Shown here one piece after another: positions 1-7,267 of a stretch of DNA of 64,000 bases (position 1 is the stretch's first letter; every line of letters starts with the position of its first letter). The DNA is from Oscillospiraceae bacterium (lineage in GTDB: Bacteria > Bacillota > Clostridia > Oscillospirales > Oscillospiraceae). The stretch covers positions 1 to 64,000 of the forward strand of contig SVKQ01000009.1 of assembly GCA_015068325.1 (NCBI GenBank). Reading direction: 5' to 3'. Under the pieces are notes generated by a model. That model worked only from the letters and a program-made list of their open reading frames with translations. It was not told the DNA's origin and did not search any database. A program made the translations under genes and the position numbers.

Positions 1-3
1 TTG

Positions 4-33
4 AGACCGGGACTTTGTCCCGACCGGTCTTTT
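4..33 (+). terminator. Rho-independent terminator of an upstream gene
   Basis: Arms AGACCGG (4-10) and CCGGTCT (24-30), with an inner GAC/GTC pairing, are followed by TTTT. It probably ends a plus-strand gene lying left of the window. Confidence 0.6.
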
Positions 34-55
34 CGAGCCTCTGCCCGCAGATACC

Positions 56-90
56 AAAAAAGATACCACCCGCTGGGTGGTATCTTTTTT
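56..90. terminator. Bidirectional terminator hairpin
   Basis: Eleven-base arms AGATACCACCC (61-71) and GGGTGGTATCT (75-85) have an A-run on the left and a T-run on the right, so the structure can end transcripts in either direction. It directly follows the truncated tRNA-Gly tail at 86-106 on the minus strand. Confidence 0.7.
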
Positions 91-106
91 GGAGCGGGCG
101 ACGAGG
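86..106 (-). repeat. Second copy of the tRNA-Gly 3' end (21-bp direct repeat)
   Basis: Positions 86-106 are identical to 256-276, which hold the T-stem 3' strand, acceptor 3' strand, CCA and trailing U-run of the intact tRNA-Gly at 260-335. No matching 5' half or acceptor strand is present next to 86-106, so this is a tail fragment and not a tRNA gene. Such duplicated 3' ends arise by integration and excision at tRNA genes or by deletion in a tRNA array. Confidence 0.6.
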
Positions 107-151
107 ATTTCACCGAAGCACCGCCTGTGGCGGATACAGCGAGGTGAAATC
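106..151. repeat. Nested inverted repeat between terminators
   Basis: Outer 9-base arms GATTTCACC (106-114) and GGTGAAATC (143-151) enclose an inner hairpin CCGCC (121-125) / GGCGG (129-133). No coding potential is recognised in 107-228. The role is unknown. Confidence 0.45.
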
Positions 152-227
152 AAGACAGCGGCCCGGTTATCGCGACCAGCGGGAGCGAGAAGCGGTTGCC
201 GCAACGGTGAGAGGCTTCGTCCAGCAA

Positions 228-258
228 GAAAAATGCACCACCCAATGGTGGTGCATTT
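228..258 (-). terminator. Terminator of tRNA-Gly
   Basis: Twelve-base arms 231-242 and 247-258 have a CAAT loop. The A-run at 227-233 becomes the U-tract on the minus strand. It lies two bases beyond the tRNA 3' end. Confidence 0.85.
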
Positions 259-259
259 T

Positions 260-335
260 TGGAGCGGGCGACGAGGCTCGAACTCGCTACCTCGACCTTG
301 GCAAGGTCGCGCTCTACCAGATGAGCTACGCCCGC
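260..335 (-). tRNA. tRNA-Gly (anticodon GCC)
   Basis: The minus strand folds as a 76-nt cloverleaf. It has a 7-bp acceptor (GCGGGCG/CGCCCGC), a D-arm with GCTC..GAGC, an anticodon loop CTTGCCAAG giving GCC, a T-arm with TTCGAGC, and an encoded CCA at 262-260. It is preceded by a consensus promoter and followed at once by a terminator, so it is a single-gene unit. Read-through from the lipoprotein gene upstream is also possible. Confidence 0.97.
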
Positions 336-348
336 AAAAGCAAGATTG

Positions 349-377
349 ATTATAGCGCGGCCGCCGCTGTTTGTCAA
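349..377 (-). promoter_or_regulatory. Consensus promoter of tRNA-Gly
   Basis: On the minus strand the -35 TTGACA (377-372), a 17-bp GC-rich spacer and the -10 TATAAT (354-349) match the housekeeping sigma consensus exactly. The -10 ends 13 bases before the tRNA 5' end. Confidence 0.92.
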
Positions 378-396
378 CCCTGCATTTTCCAAAATT

Positions 397-1182
397 CTAG
401 TCCTGCAGCAGGACCTCCACAATGCCCACGTCGCCCTCCGCTGGGTAAAAATTCACCTGCCAGGGAGTCACATCGTCCGGCAGACCGAGCTCCGGCTCTA
501 CCTCGTTCGGCGTCTCTCCGTCCGGAGATTCCCCGTCCGGCACCTCTCCATCCGGTCCGGTTTCTGTCGTGGAGGCCTCCGGCTCGTCGGTGAGATCCTC
601 TTGGGGCGGCTGGCTGGCCCGGAACAGCTCCAGCTGGAGCTGTTCCACCGCGGCACGGACCTCCTCCCGAGTCTGGTCGAAATAGCTGACCTGAATCACG
701 AGCTCCCGCCCGCCGCTCCGGGCCACGGCTGTCAGCAGATCGTAGAGGGCGCTGACGCTGGTGGCGTGTACCATGGCGCTTACCTGCTCGGCGGTGCGAC
801 GGTAGCCAAGTGTCAGGCGGACCTCGCTGTAGTTGTGGGCCGTGTCATCGATGGTGTAGGTCAGATAGCTGACCGCATAGGAGCCCAGCGGGGTCTCCTG
901 CTGCACCTCCCTGCAGGCCCGCTGTGTCGCCTCGGCGGTGTCGGTCACATCCCTGCCCGGATAGAGCCACACGGTGCCCTCGGCGGCACGGCTGTTGATG
1001 AGCATCAACAGGCCGTTGACCAAGTCCTGATAGTTCTCCACCCGCAGGACGGAGCGGTCCTCGCTGCTGAAGTAGGTGGAGCTGTGGGGGGCGGTGACGG
1101 TGTATTCCCGGTCCAGGAAGGAGCCGCAGCCGCTGAGCAGCAGGGCTGCCGCCATCAGTATGGGGCATATGCACTTTTTCAT
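397..1182 (-). CDS. Uncharacterised lipoprotein
   Basis: This is a 261-aa protein with a lipoprotein signal: MKK start, hydrophobic core and lipobox LSGC, with the lipidated Cys near residue 19. It should be membrane-anchored outside the cell. The mature part is an alpha/beta-looking domain of about 180 residues. A Pro/Asp/Glu/Gly-rich segment (about 195-235, repeats of DGE and PDGE) and a short C-terminal region follow. AGGAGG precedes the ATG. It is last in the topoisomerase operon, 30 bp after the A subunit, and its stop lies 20 bp before the tRNA-Gly promoter. I recognise no family. Its link to topology control may be only co-transcription. Confidence 0.8.
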   Translation of the reverse strand: MKKCICPILMAAALLLSGCGSFLDREYTVTAPHSSTYFSSEDRSVLRVENYQDLVNGLLMLINSRAAEGTVWLYPGRDVTDTAEATQRACREVQQETPLGSYAVSYLTYTIDDTAHNYSEVRLTLGYRRTAEQVSAMVHATSVSALYDLLTAVARSGGRELVIQVSYFDQTREEVRAAVEQLQLELFRASQPPQEDLTDEPEASTTETGPDGEVPDGESPDGETPNEVEPELGLPDDVTPWQVNFYPAEGDVGIVEVLLQD

Positions 1183-1212
1183 GGCGTCTCGCCTCCTTCT
1201 GCGTTCCGCGTG

Positions 1213-3456
1213 TTACAGCAGAGCCAGCTGCTTTTCGTCGGTGTCCTCGGGCTTGATCAGCGCGCCGGCGGCGGGAATGGACCGGGCCCGGTAGCGGCTG
1301 TGGTTGACGATGCCGGTGTCGGCCACCCGGGCCGCCCGCTCCAGATGGTATTTGGCCTTGATGGTCATCACCGCCACGCCCTGGGTGGCGCGGCTGGTCT
1401 TGGGCAGCAGCAGCGAGGTGTGGAACAGCAGGGCCCGGGGCTCGTTGGTATACAGCGCCAGCTCTGTGTCCTCCCGCAGGCAGACGATGTCCGTCAGCGG
1501 GAATTTATCGCTGTAGGCGCCGGTGAGCTTGCGCCGGTTGGAGGTGGTCTTATAGGACTCCAGCGGCACCTTGGCGGCCTTGCCGTTGGCAAAGAAGAAG
1601 AGCACATGGCCGCTGTAGTCGCCGGGCAGACACAGGAAAATCACGTTCTCCCCGTCCTCCATGCCCAGTCTGGCGGGCAGATAGTCGCCCAGGGCGGAGG
1701 CCTTGGTGTCGCCGAACTCCGAGGCGCGCACCTTGTACACCTGCTGGCGGTCAGTAAAGAACATCAGCTCGTCGGCGCTGGAGGCCTCGAAGGACTGGCG
1801 CAGGCTGTCGCCCTCCTTGAACTTCTGTTCGCCGGACATGCGCAGGGATTGAGGAGTGATTTTCTTGAAATATCCCTCCCGGCTGAGGAACAGGTGAACC
1901 GGATAGGCGTCTGACTGCTCCGTCTCTACATACTCGTCCACCTCGTCGCCGTAGACGATCTCGGTCCGGCGGGGCACGGCGTACTTCTTGCGCACGGCGC
2001 TCAGCTCGTCGATGAGGATCCGGCGGATGCGGCTGGGCTTGGACAGCGTGTCCTCCAGATCAGCGATCTCATCGGCCAGGGCCTGGGTCTCCGCCACCCG
2101 CTTGAGGATGTACTCCTTATTGATGTTGCGCAGCTTGATCTCCGCCACGAACTCCGCCTGGGCCTGGTCGATGCCGAAGCCGATCATCAGGTTGGGGATG
2201 ACCTCGGCCTCCTCCTCGGTGCCGCGGATGATGGCGATGGCCTTGTCGATGTCCAGCAGGATCCGCTTGAGGCCCTGCAGCAGATGCAGCTTTTCTTTCT
2301 TCCTGCTCATGACGAAGTAGACCCGCCGGCGGACCGACTCCGTGCGCCAGGCGATCCACTCGTCCAGGATCTCGCCCACACCCATGACGCGGGGCATGCC
2401 GGCGATGAGGATATTGAAGTTGCAGCCGAAGCTGTCCTCCAGCGGCGTCAGCTTGAAAAGCTTGCTCATCAGCTTGTCGGGATCGGTGCCGCGCTTCAGG
2501 TCGATGGTCAGCTTGAGACCGTTCAGGTCGGTCTCATCGCGCATGTCGCCCAGCTCTCTCAGCTTGCCGGCCTTGACCAGCTCACCCACCTTGTCCAGGA
2601 TGGCCTCCAGCGAGGTGGAGTAGGGGATCTCGTAGATCTCGATTACGTTTTCCTTCTTGTCATAGCGGTATTTGGCCCGTACCCGGAAGCTGCCGCGGCC
2701 GGTGGCGTAAATCTGCCGCAACTCGCTTTCATTCAGCAGAAATTGCCCGCCGGTGGGAAAGTCCGGCCCCAGCAGCGTGGAGGAGATGTCGTGGTCGGGA
2801 TTTTTCAACAGGGCGATGGTGGTGTCGCATACCTCTCCCAGGTTGAAGCCGCAGATCTGGCTGGCCATACCCACGGCGATGCCCTGGTTGGCACTGACCA
2901 GCACGTTGGGGAAGGTGGTGGGCAGCAGCGTGGGTTCGGTGGTGGAGTTGTCATAGTTCTCCACAAAATCCACGGCGTCGCTGTCCAGGTCCCGGAACAG
3001 CTCGGCGCAGATGGGGGACAGCTTAGCCTCGGTGTAGCGACTGGCGGCATAGGCCATGTCACGGGAGTACACCTTGCCGAAGTTGCCCTTGCTGTCCACA
3101 AACGGGTGCAGAAGAGCCTCGTTTCCCTTGGACAGACGCACCATCGTCTCGTAGATGGCGGCGTCGCCGTGGGGGTTCAGGCGCATGGTCTGACCCACGA
3201 TATTGGCGGACTTGGTGCGCCCGCCCGTCAGCAGTCCCATCTTGTACATGGTGTACAGCAGCTTCCGATGGGAGGGCTTGAAGCCGTCAATCTCCGGGAT
3301 GGCGCGGCTGACAATGACGCTCATGGCGTAGGGCATGTAGTTGCTGTCCAGCGTCTCGGTGATGGGCTGGTCCACCACGGCGCCCCGGAGACCCATGACG
3401 TTGGGGTTGTCGACGTGCCGGACAGGCTGGTCGCTGCTGTTTTTCTTCTTTGCCAT
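1213..3456 (-). CDS. Type IIA DNA topoisomerase, subunit A (ParC/GyrA type)
   Basis: This 747-aa cleavage/rejoining subunit should act with the B subunit encoded just upstream. The N-terminal breakage-reunion domain carries the catalytic tyrosine in AASRYTEAKL (about Tyr141). A coiled-coil region lies near residues 400-480 and a beta-propeller-like C-terminal domain follows. No GyrA box (QRRGGKG type) is seen, which argues for a decatenating topoisomerase IV-like enzyme over a supercoiling gyrase. I start it at MAKKKNSS (3456), preceded by AAAGGA; a longer reading frame upstream lacks a ribosome site. Whether the genome also has classical gyrA/gyrB cannot be seen here. Confidence 0.9.
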   Translation of the reverse strand: MAKKKNSSDQPVRHVDNPNVMGLRGAVVDQPITETLDSNYMPYAMSVIVSRAIPEIDGFKPSHRKLLYTMYKMGLLTGGRTKSANIVGQTMRLNPHGDAAIYETMVRLSKGNEALLHPFVDSKGNFGKVYSRDMAYAASRYTEAKLSPICAELFRDLDSDAVDFVENYDNSTTEPTLLPTTFPNVLVSANQGIAVGMASQICGFNLGEVCDTTIALLKNPDHDISSTLLGPDFPTGGQFLLNESELRQIYATGRGSFRVRAKYRYDKKENVIEIYEIPYSTSLEAILDKVGELVKAGKLRELGDMRDETDLNGLKLTIDLKRGTDPDKLMSKLFKLTPLEDSFGCNFNILIAGMPRVMGVGEILDEWIAWRTESVRRRVYFVMSRKKEKLHLLQGLKRILLDIDKAIAIIRGTEEEAEVIPNLMIGFGIDQAQAEFVAEIKLRNINKEYILKRVAETQALADEIADLEDTLSKPSRIRRILIDELSAVRKKYAVPRRTEIVYGDEVDEYVETEQSDAYPVHLFLSREGYFKKITPQSLRMSGEQKFKEGDSLRQSFEASSADELMFFTDRQQVYKVRASEFGDTKASALGDYLPARLGMEDGENVIFLCLPGDYSGHVLFFFANGKAAKVPLESYKTTSNRRKLTGAYSDKFPLTDIVCLREDTELALYTNEPRALLFHTSLLLPKTSRATQGVAVMTIKAKYHLERAARVADTGIVNHSRYRARSIPAAGALIKPEDTDEKQLALL

Positions 3457-3491
3457 AGGAACGGTGTCCTTTCTTGGGAGTTGGGGGGAGG

Positions 3492-3950
3492 TCACGCCTC
3501 CCGGTGGATGTAGAGCCGGGTCAGATCCGGCTCGCCGTCGCCCTGTGTCATGCACAGGAATTCCCAGCCGTAGCGCTCATAGAAGCCGGTGTGGTCCGTC
3601 ACCAGATAGAGGGTGTCGATGCCCCGGGCCTTCATGTCGGCGCAGACGTGACGCAGTAGAGCGCCGGCAACGCCGCGGCAGCGGCAGTCCGGCTCGGTAT
3701 AGACGGCACAGACGTTGGGGGCCAGGTCCTTTCGGTCGTGGAAGTCGTTTTCGATCACGCCCAAGCCGCCGATGATCCGGCCGCCGGCTACGGCCACGTA
3801 CCACTGGGGCACGGGGCCCGTCCGCGTCAGGCATGCCGCCATGCTCTCCCGATAGGCCGCCAGCGGGATGCCCCACTTTTCATGGAACCAGCGGGCCGCC
3901 CGGTCCATCATGCCTGGGTGATTCTGCAGGGACAGAATGTCGTAGTTCAT
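3492..3950 (-). CDS. GNAT-family N-acetyltransferase
   Basis: This 152-aa single-domain protein has the GNAT fold. Its central strand is followed by the acetyl-CoA loop CRCRGVAGALLRHV (Q/RxxGxG/A motif, residues about 92-105). The ending YERYGWEFLC is typical of the FYxxxGF region. The substrate is unknown. It sits between the two topoisomerase subunits, 7 bp after subunit B and 35 bp before subunit A, so all are co-transcribed. Acetylation of a protein or small molecule is equally possible; the position alone does not prove a topoisomerase target. Confidence 0.85.
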   Translation of the reverse strand: MNYDILSLQNHPGMMDRAARWFHEKWGIPLAAYRESMAACLTRTGPVPQWYVAVAGGRIIGGLGVIENDFHDRKDLAPNVCAVYTEPDCRCRGVAGALLRHVCADMKARGIDTLYLVTDHTGFYERYGWEFLCMTQGDGEPDLTRLYIHREA

Positions 3951-3957
3951 GGCTTCC

Positions 3958-5949
3958 TCAGCTCACGTCGATCATATCCATATACTTGTAGCCATTCTCG
4001 GCGATATAGTCCTTGCGTCCGGACAGATTGTTGCCCAGCAGCAGGTCAAAGACCCGGGCTGTCTCTTCCGCCTTGTCGGGCAGGACCCGGATGAGCCGGC
4101 GGGTGGCGGGATTCATGGTGGTCATCCACATCATCTCCGGGTCGTTTTCGCCCAGGCCCTTGCTGCGCTGCACAGTGACCTTTTTCCCCGCCAGCTCCTG
4201 CAGGATGTCGGCCTTCTCTTTTTCGGAGTAAGCGAACCAGGTCTTGTCCCGGCAGGTGATCTCAAAGAGGGGCGTCTCGGCGATGTACACGTAGCCCTCC
4301 CGAATCAGCGTGGGGCACAGGCGGTAGAGCATGGTGAGGATCAGCGTGCGGATCTGAAAGCCATCCACGTCGCCGTCGGTGCAGATGACCACCTTGTTCC
4401 AGCGGAGGTTGCCCAGGTCGAACTGGTTCAGATCCTTGACGGCCCGGCCCTGCACCTCCACGCCGCAGCCCAGCACCTTCATCAGGTCGGTGATGATGTC
4501 GCTCTTGAAGATATGGGGGTAGTCGGACTTCAGGCAGTTGAGGATCTTACCCCGCACGGGCATCAGGCCCTGGAATTCCGCGTCCCGGCTCTGCTTGCAG
4601 GCGCCCAGAGCGGAGTCGCCCTCCACGATATAGATCTCCCGGCGCTCCACGTCCTTGGTGCGGCAGTCCACGAATTTGGCCACCCGGTTGGCGATGTCGA
4701 TCTTCTCGGTGAGTTTTTTCTTCTGGTTGATGCGGGTGCGCTCGGCCGTCTCGCGGCTGCGCTTGTTAACCAGCACCTGGGCGGCGACCTTCTCCGCCGC
4801 CTCGCGGTTTTCGATGAAGTAGACCTCCAGCCGGCTGCGCAGGAACTCCGACATGGCGTCCTGCACGAACTTGTTGGTGATGGCCTTCTTGGTCTGGTTC
4901 TCGTAGCTGGTCTGGGTGGAGAAGCTGTTGCTCACCAGCACCAGGCAATCCTGCACGTCGGCAAAGGTGATCTTGGCCTCGGACTTGAGATACTTGTTGT
5001 TCTCCCGCAGATACTTGTCGATAGCCGCCACGAAGGCCAGGCGGGTGGCCTTCTCCGGTGAGCCGCCGTGCTCCAGAAAGCTGGAGTTGTGGTAGTGCTC
5101 ACACACGGACACCCGGTTGGAGAAGCAGCAGGCTACGTTCAGCTTGACCTTGTACTCCGGCTTGTCGGCCCGGTCCCGGCCCCGGCGCTCCGCCTCCCAG
5201 CATACCGGCTCGGTAAGGGAATCCTCCCCCGCCAGCTCGGCGATGTAGTCGCGGATGCCGTTTTCATAGAGGAAGTCCTCGGTGTCGAATTTGCCGGCGG
5301 ATACCTCGCTGCGCAGGCGGAAGGTGACGCCGGCGTTGACTACGGCCTGGCGCTTCATCACGTCCCGGTAGTAATCCAGGGGGATATTGATGTCGGTGAA
5401 CACGTCCAGATCCGGCAGCCAGCGGATGGTGGTGCCGGTGCGCTTTTTGCCCGCGGTCAGCTCGCTCTTTTCCAGCTGGCCCACGATCTCGCCCCGCTCG
5501 AAATGGAGGCGGTACTCCATGCCCTCGCGCCACACGGTCACGTCCATGTAGCGGGAGGCGTACTGGGTGGCGCAGGAGCCCAGACCGTTCAGGCCCAAGG
5601 AGAATTCATAGTTCTCGCTGTTCTCGTTGTCGTACTTGCCGCCGGCATACAGCTCGCAGAACACCAGCTCCCAGTTGTAGCGCCCCTCCTTCTCGTTCCA
5701 ATCCACGGGGCAGCCCCGACCCTGATCTTCCACCTGGATGGATCTGTCCAGAAAGCGGGTCACAGTGATCAGCCGCCCGTAGCCGCCCCGGGCCTCGTCA
5801 ATGGCGTTGGAGAGGATCTCAAATACCGCGTGCTCACAGCCCTCCAGCCCGTCGGAGCCGAAGATGACGCCCGGACGCTTGCGCACCCGGTCCGCGCCCT
5901 TCAGGCTGGAGATGCTCTCATTGTCATATGCTTTCGCTTTCTTTGCCAT
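3958..5949 (-). CDS. Type IIA DNA topoisomerase, subunit B (ParE/GyrB type, divergent)
   Basis: This is a 663-aa ATPase/TOPRIM subunit. The GHKL ATP-binding motifs are FEILSNAIDEA, DQGRGCPV and GLNGLGS. The TOPRIM domain has IVEGDSALG, PVRGKILN and the acidic TDGDVDG. These depart from the usual gyrase/topo IV strings (EVVDNSIDEA, EGDSAGG, TDADVDG), which suggests a separate clade. It is first gene of the operon, with a promoter at 6015-6043 and AGAAGG four bases before the ATG. The partner A subunit lies downstream after a GNAT gene. Decatenation or relaxation is the likely activity. Confidence 0.9.
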   Translation of the reverse strand: MAKKAKAYDNESISSLKGADRVRKRPGVIFGSDGLEGCEHAVFEILSNAIDEARGGYGRLITVTRFLDRSIQVEDQGRGCPVDWNEKEGRYNWELVFCELYAGGKYDNENSENYEFSLGLNGLGSCATQYASRYMDVTVWREGMEYRLHFERGEIVGQLEKSELTAGKKRTGTTIRWLPDLDVFTDINIPLDYYRDVMKRQAVVNAGVTFRLRSEVSAGKFDTEDFLYENGIRDYIAELAGEDSLTEPVCWEAERRGRDRADKPEYKVKLNVACCFSNRVSVCEHYHNSSFLEHGGSPEKATRLAFVAAIDKYLRENNKYLKSEAKITFADVQDCLVLVSNSFSTQTSYENQTKKAITNKFVQDAMSEFLRSRLEVYFIENREAAEKVAAQVLVNKRSRETAERTRINQKKKLTEKIDIANRVAKFVDCRTKDVERREIYIVEGDSALGACKQSRDAEFQGLMPVRGKILNCLKSDYPHIFKSDIITDLMKVLGCGVEVQGRAVKDLNQFDLGNLRWNKVVICTDGDVDGFQIRTLILTMLYRLCPTLIREGYVYIAETPLFEITCRDKTWFAYSEKEKADILQELAGKKVTVQRSKGLGENDPEMMWMTTMNPATRRLIRVLPDKAEETARVFDLLLGNNLSGRKDYIAENGYKYMDMIDVS

Positions 5950-6014
5950 GTTGCCTTCTGTATTCCCTTCGTCGATCTGTATGAGTCCCGATGTGCATAC
6001 TATTACAAATACAT

Positions 6015-6043
6015 ATTTTATCGTATTTTTTTCATTCTGGCAA
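6015..6043 (-). promoter_or_regulatory. Promoter of the topoisomerase operon
   Basis: The minus strand reads TTGCCA (6043-6038), a 17-bp A-rich spacer and TAAAAT (6020-6015), 66 bases before the subunit B start. The rest of the 407-bp gap 5950-6356 holds the A/T-rich stretch, the DnaA-like 9-mers and the hpf terminator; no gene was recognised in it. Confidence 0.7.
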
Positions 6044-6161
6044 GGGTCATCTGCCGACGCCCGGCGAGATTGACAAAAAGTGTTTCAACCGGAAAAATAA
6101 TACCCGGTTTACACAATAAATAACAGGGATGCAACCAGTTGTAACGATTGTAACCAACGAG

Positions 6162-6191
6162 TTTTTCACAGTTTCCACAAAGTTTTCCACA
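6162..6191 (+). other. Cluster of DnaA-box-like 9-mers
   Basis: Three near-tandem 9-mers, TTTTTCACA (6162-6170), GTTTCCACA (6171-6179) and TTTTCCACA (6183-6191), differ from the DnaA consensus TTATNCACA at one or two positions. An AT-rich stretch (about 5996-6040) and a TTGTAACGA/TTGTAACCA direct repeat (6139-6156) lie nearby. They could bind DnaA or be chance; no dnaA or dnaN gene is in view. Confidence 0.35.
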
Positions 6192-6314
6192 ACAGTTATG
6201 TCAACGTGCAATTCGACAAAAATCTTCCCGGAATCGGATCGTTTCCATAAAAACAGCGGCGGGACGGGCTGCGTCCCCGGCGGCAGATGACGACGGTGCG
6301 GCGACAGAAAAGAA

Positions 6315-6350
6315 GCGGGGGCCGGATCCAATCCGGCCCCCGCATTTTTT
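6315..6350. terminator. Terminator after hpf
   Basis: GCGGGGGCCGGAT (6315-6327) pairs with ATCCGGCCCCCGC (6331-6343). It is followed by TTCTTTT on the minus strand and TTTTTT on the plus strand, so it ends hpf and could act both ways. Confidence 0.75.
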
Positions 6351-6356
6351 CAGAGC

Positions 6357-6896
6357 TCAGTCCTCTGCCACGATCAGGCCGTAGCCGCCGTTGTTGCGCC
6401 GGTAGACCACGCAGGTCTTCTCCGTGTCCACGTTGCGGAACATGTAGAAGGTGTGATCCAGCAGGTTCATCTGCAGGATGGCCTCGTCGATGGTCATGGG
6501 CTCCACGGTGAAGCGCTTGGTGCGCACCACGTTGAACTCCACATCCTCGGCCACGTCGAATTCGGCGGGAACGGTGGGGGTCAGGGCGTCGGAACGCAGG
6601 TTCTTGGCCAGGCGGGTCTTGTTCTTGCGGATGCGGCGGTCAATGAAGCTGACAGCCGCGTCGATGGCGCCGCGCATATCGCCGTCCGGGTCCTCCTTCT
6701 GGGCGCGGAACAGCGTGCCGTTGGCTGTGCGGATGGTCACCTCGACGGTGCAGCGGTTTCTCTTCTCTACGGCGAAGGTCACAAATGCGTCTGCCTCCTC
6801 CGCGAAGAAGCGATCCAGCTTGCTGATCTTCTTCTCCGCGTATTCCTTGATGGAATCGTTCAGGGGGACTTTCTTGCAGGTAAATGTGAACTTCAT
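6357..6896 (-). CDS. hpf: Ribosome hibernation promoting factor, long form
   Basis: This 179-aa long-type HPF silences ribosomes in stationary phase by dimerising 70S particles. The N-terminal half (1-100) is the S30AE/YfiA fold, MKFTFTCKKVPLNDSIKEYAEKK, which binds the decoding region. A linker follows, and the C-terminal dimerisation domain (about 120-179) contains RTKRFTVEPMTIDEAILQM and a final GLIVAED-type end. Length fits the long form. Start chosen at 6896 because AAAGGAG lies 8 bases upstream. A TATAAT at 6965-6970 should drive it alone. Confidence 0.95.
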   Translation of the reverse strand: MKFTFTCKKVPLNDSIKEYAEKKISKLDRFFAEEADAFVTFAVEKRNRCTVEVTIRTANGTLFRAQKEDPDGDMRGAIDAAVSFIDRRIRKNKTRLAKNLRSDALTPTVPAEFDVAEDVEFNVVRTKRFTVEPMTIDEAILQMNLLDHTFYMFRNVDTEKTCVVYRRNNGGYGLIVAED

Positions 6897-6964
6897 GGTG
6901 TTGGCTCCTTTCGTTGGTGGCTTGGACAAGGGTCGGGGAGGGATATCCCCTTTTCCTTACATGG

Positions 6965-6970
6965 ATTATA
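6965..6970 (-). promoter_or_regulatory. -10 element of hpf
   Basis: The minus strand has an exact TATAAT 69 bases before the hpf start. No good -35 lies at 17 bp; TTCAAC sits at 15 bp, so an activator or alternative sigma input is possible. Confidence 0.5.
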
Positions 6971-7095
6971 GCACAGCGGCGGCCTGTTGAAAAGGGCGGC
7001 AGGGCCCTTTTGCGATAAATTTAACAGATTTGTAAAACCATACCGACGCACCGCAAAAAGGGACAAAAGTCGTCGATGTCCGGCAAAAGGTCCTC

Positions 7096-7124
7096 TTTAC
7101 ACAGAACGGCAAAGGGTGTATTCT
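7096..7124 (+). promoter_or_regulatory. Promoter of a short leader or small RNA
   Basis: TTTACA (7096-7101), a 17-bp spacer and TATTCT (7119-7124) predict a start near 7131. A terminator follows at 7161-7190, ahead of the radical-SAM gene. The 371-bp gap 6897-7267 otherwise holds only the hpf -10 and the second promoter at 7203. Confidence 0.5.
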
Positions 7125-7160
7125 ATGTGTCGGAAGCTTTCCAATATCCCACCCGTTTGG

Positions 7161-7190
7161 GCCGCTCTGTCTGACAGGGCGGCTCCTTTT
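7161..7190 (+). terminator. Intrinsic terminator upstream of the radical-SAM operon
   Basis: Ten-base arms GCCGCTCTGT (7161-7170) and ACAGGGCGGC (7174-7183), loop CTG, are followed by TCCTTTTT. No plus-strand gene precedes it, so it would end a transcript of about 60 nt or act as an attenuator. Confidence 0.6.
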
Positions 7191-7202
7191 TACGGCCAGC
7201 CC

Positions 7203-7230
7203 TTGTCAATCCCGGCAAATGTGGTATACT
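7203..7230 (+). promoter_or_regulatory. Promoter of the radical-SAM / Cys-tail operon
   Basis: TTGTCA (7203-7208), a 16-bp spacer and TATACT (7225-7230) lie 37 bases before the ATG at 7268. AAGGAGGG precedes that start. Confidence 0.75.
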
Positions 7231-7267
7231 GAAAGAAAAAGAGGAACACCAATGCAAGGAGGGTGCC

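Noticed and set aside
86-160. Second tRNA-Gly gene
   Set aside because: Only the last 16 tRNA bases plus CCA-side U's match. No complementary acceptor 5' strand, D-arm or anticodon arm is found to the right.
346-1914. Long plus-strand open frame (522 aa) opposite the lipoprotein and topoisomerase A genes
   Set aside because: It is antisense to well-supported genes, has Gly/Gln/His-rich low-complexity composition typical of GC-rich shadow frames, and no ribosome site.
6047-6331. 94-aa minus-strand frame upstream of the topoisomerase operon
   Set aside because: No ribosome site, Pro/Arg-rich shadow composition, and it overlaps the putative promoter, the DnaA-like sites and the hpf terminator region.
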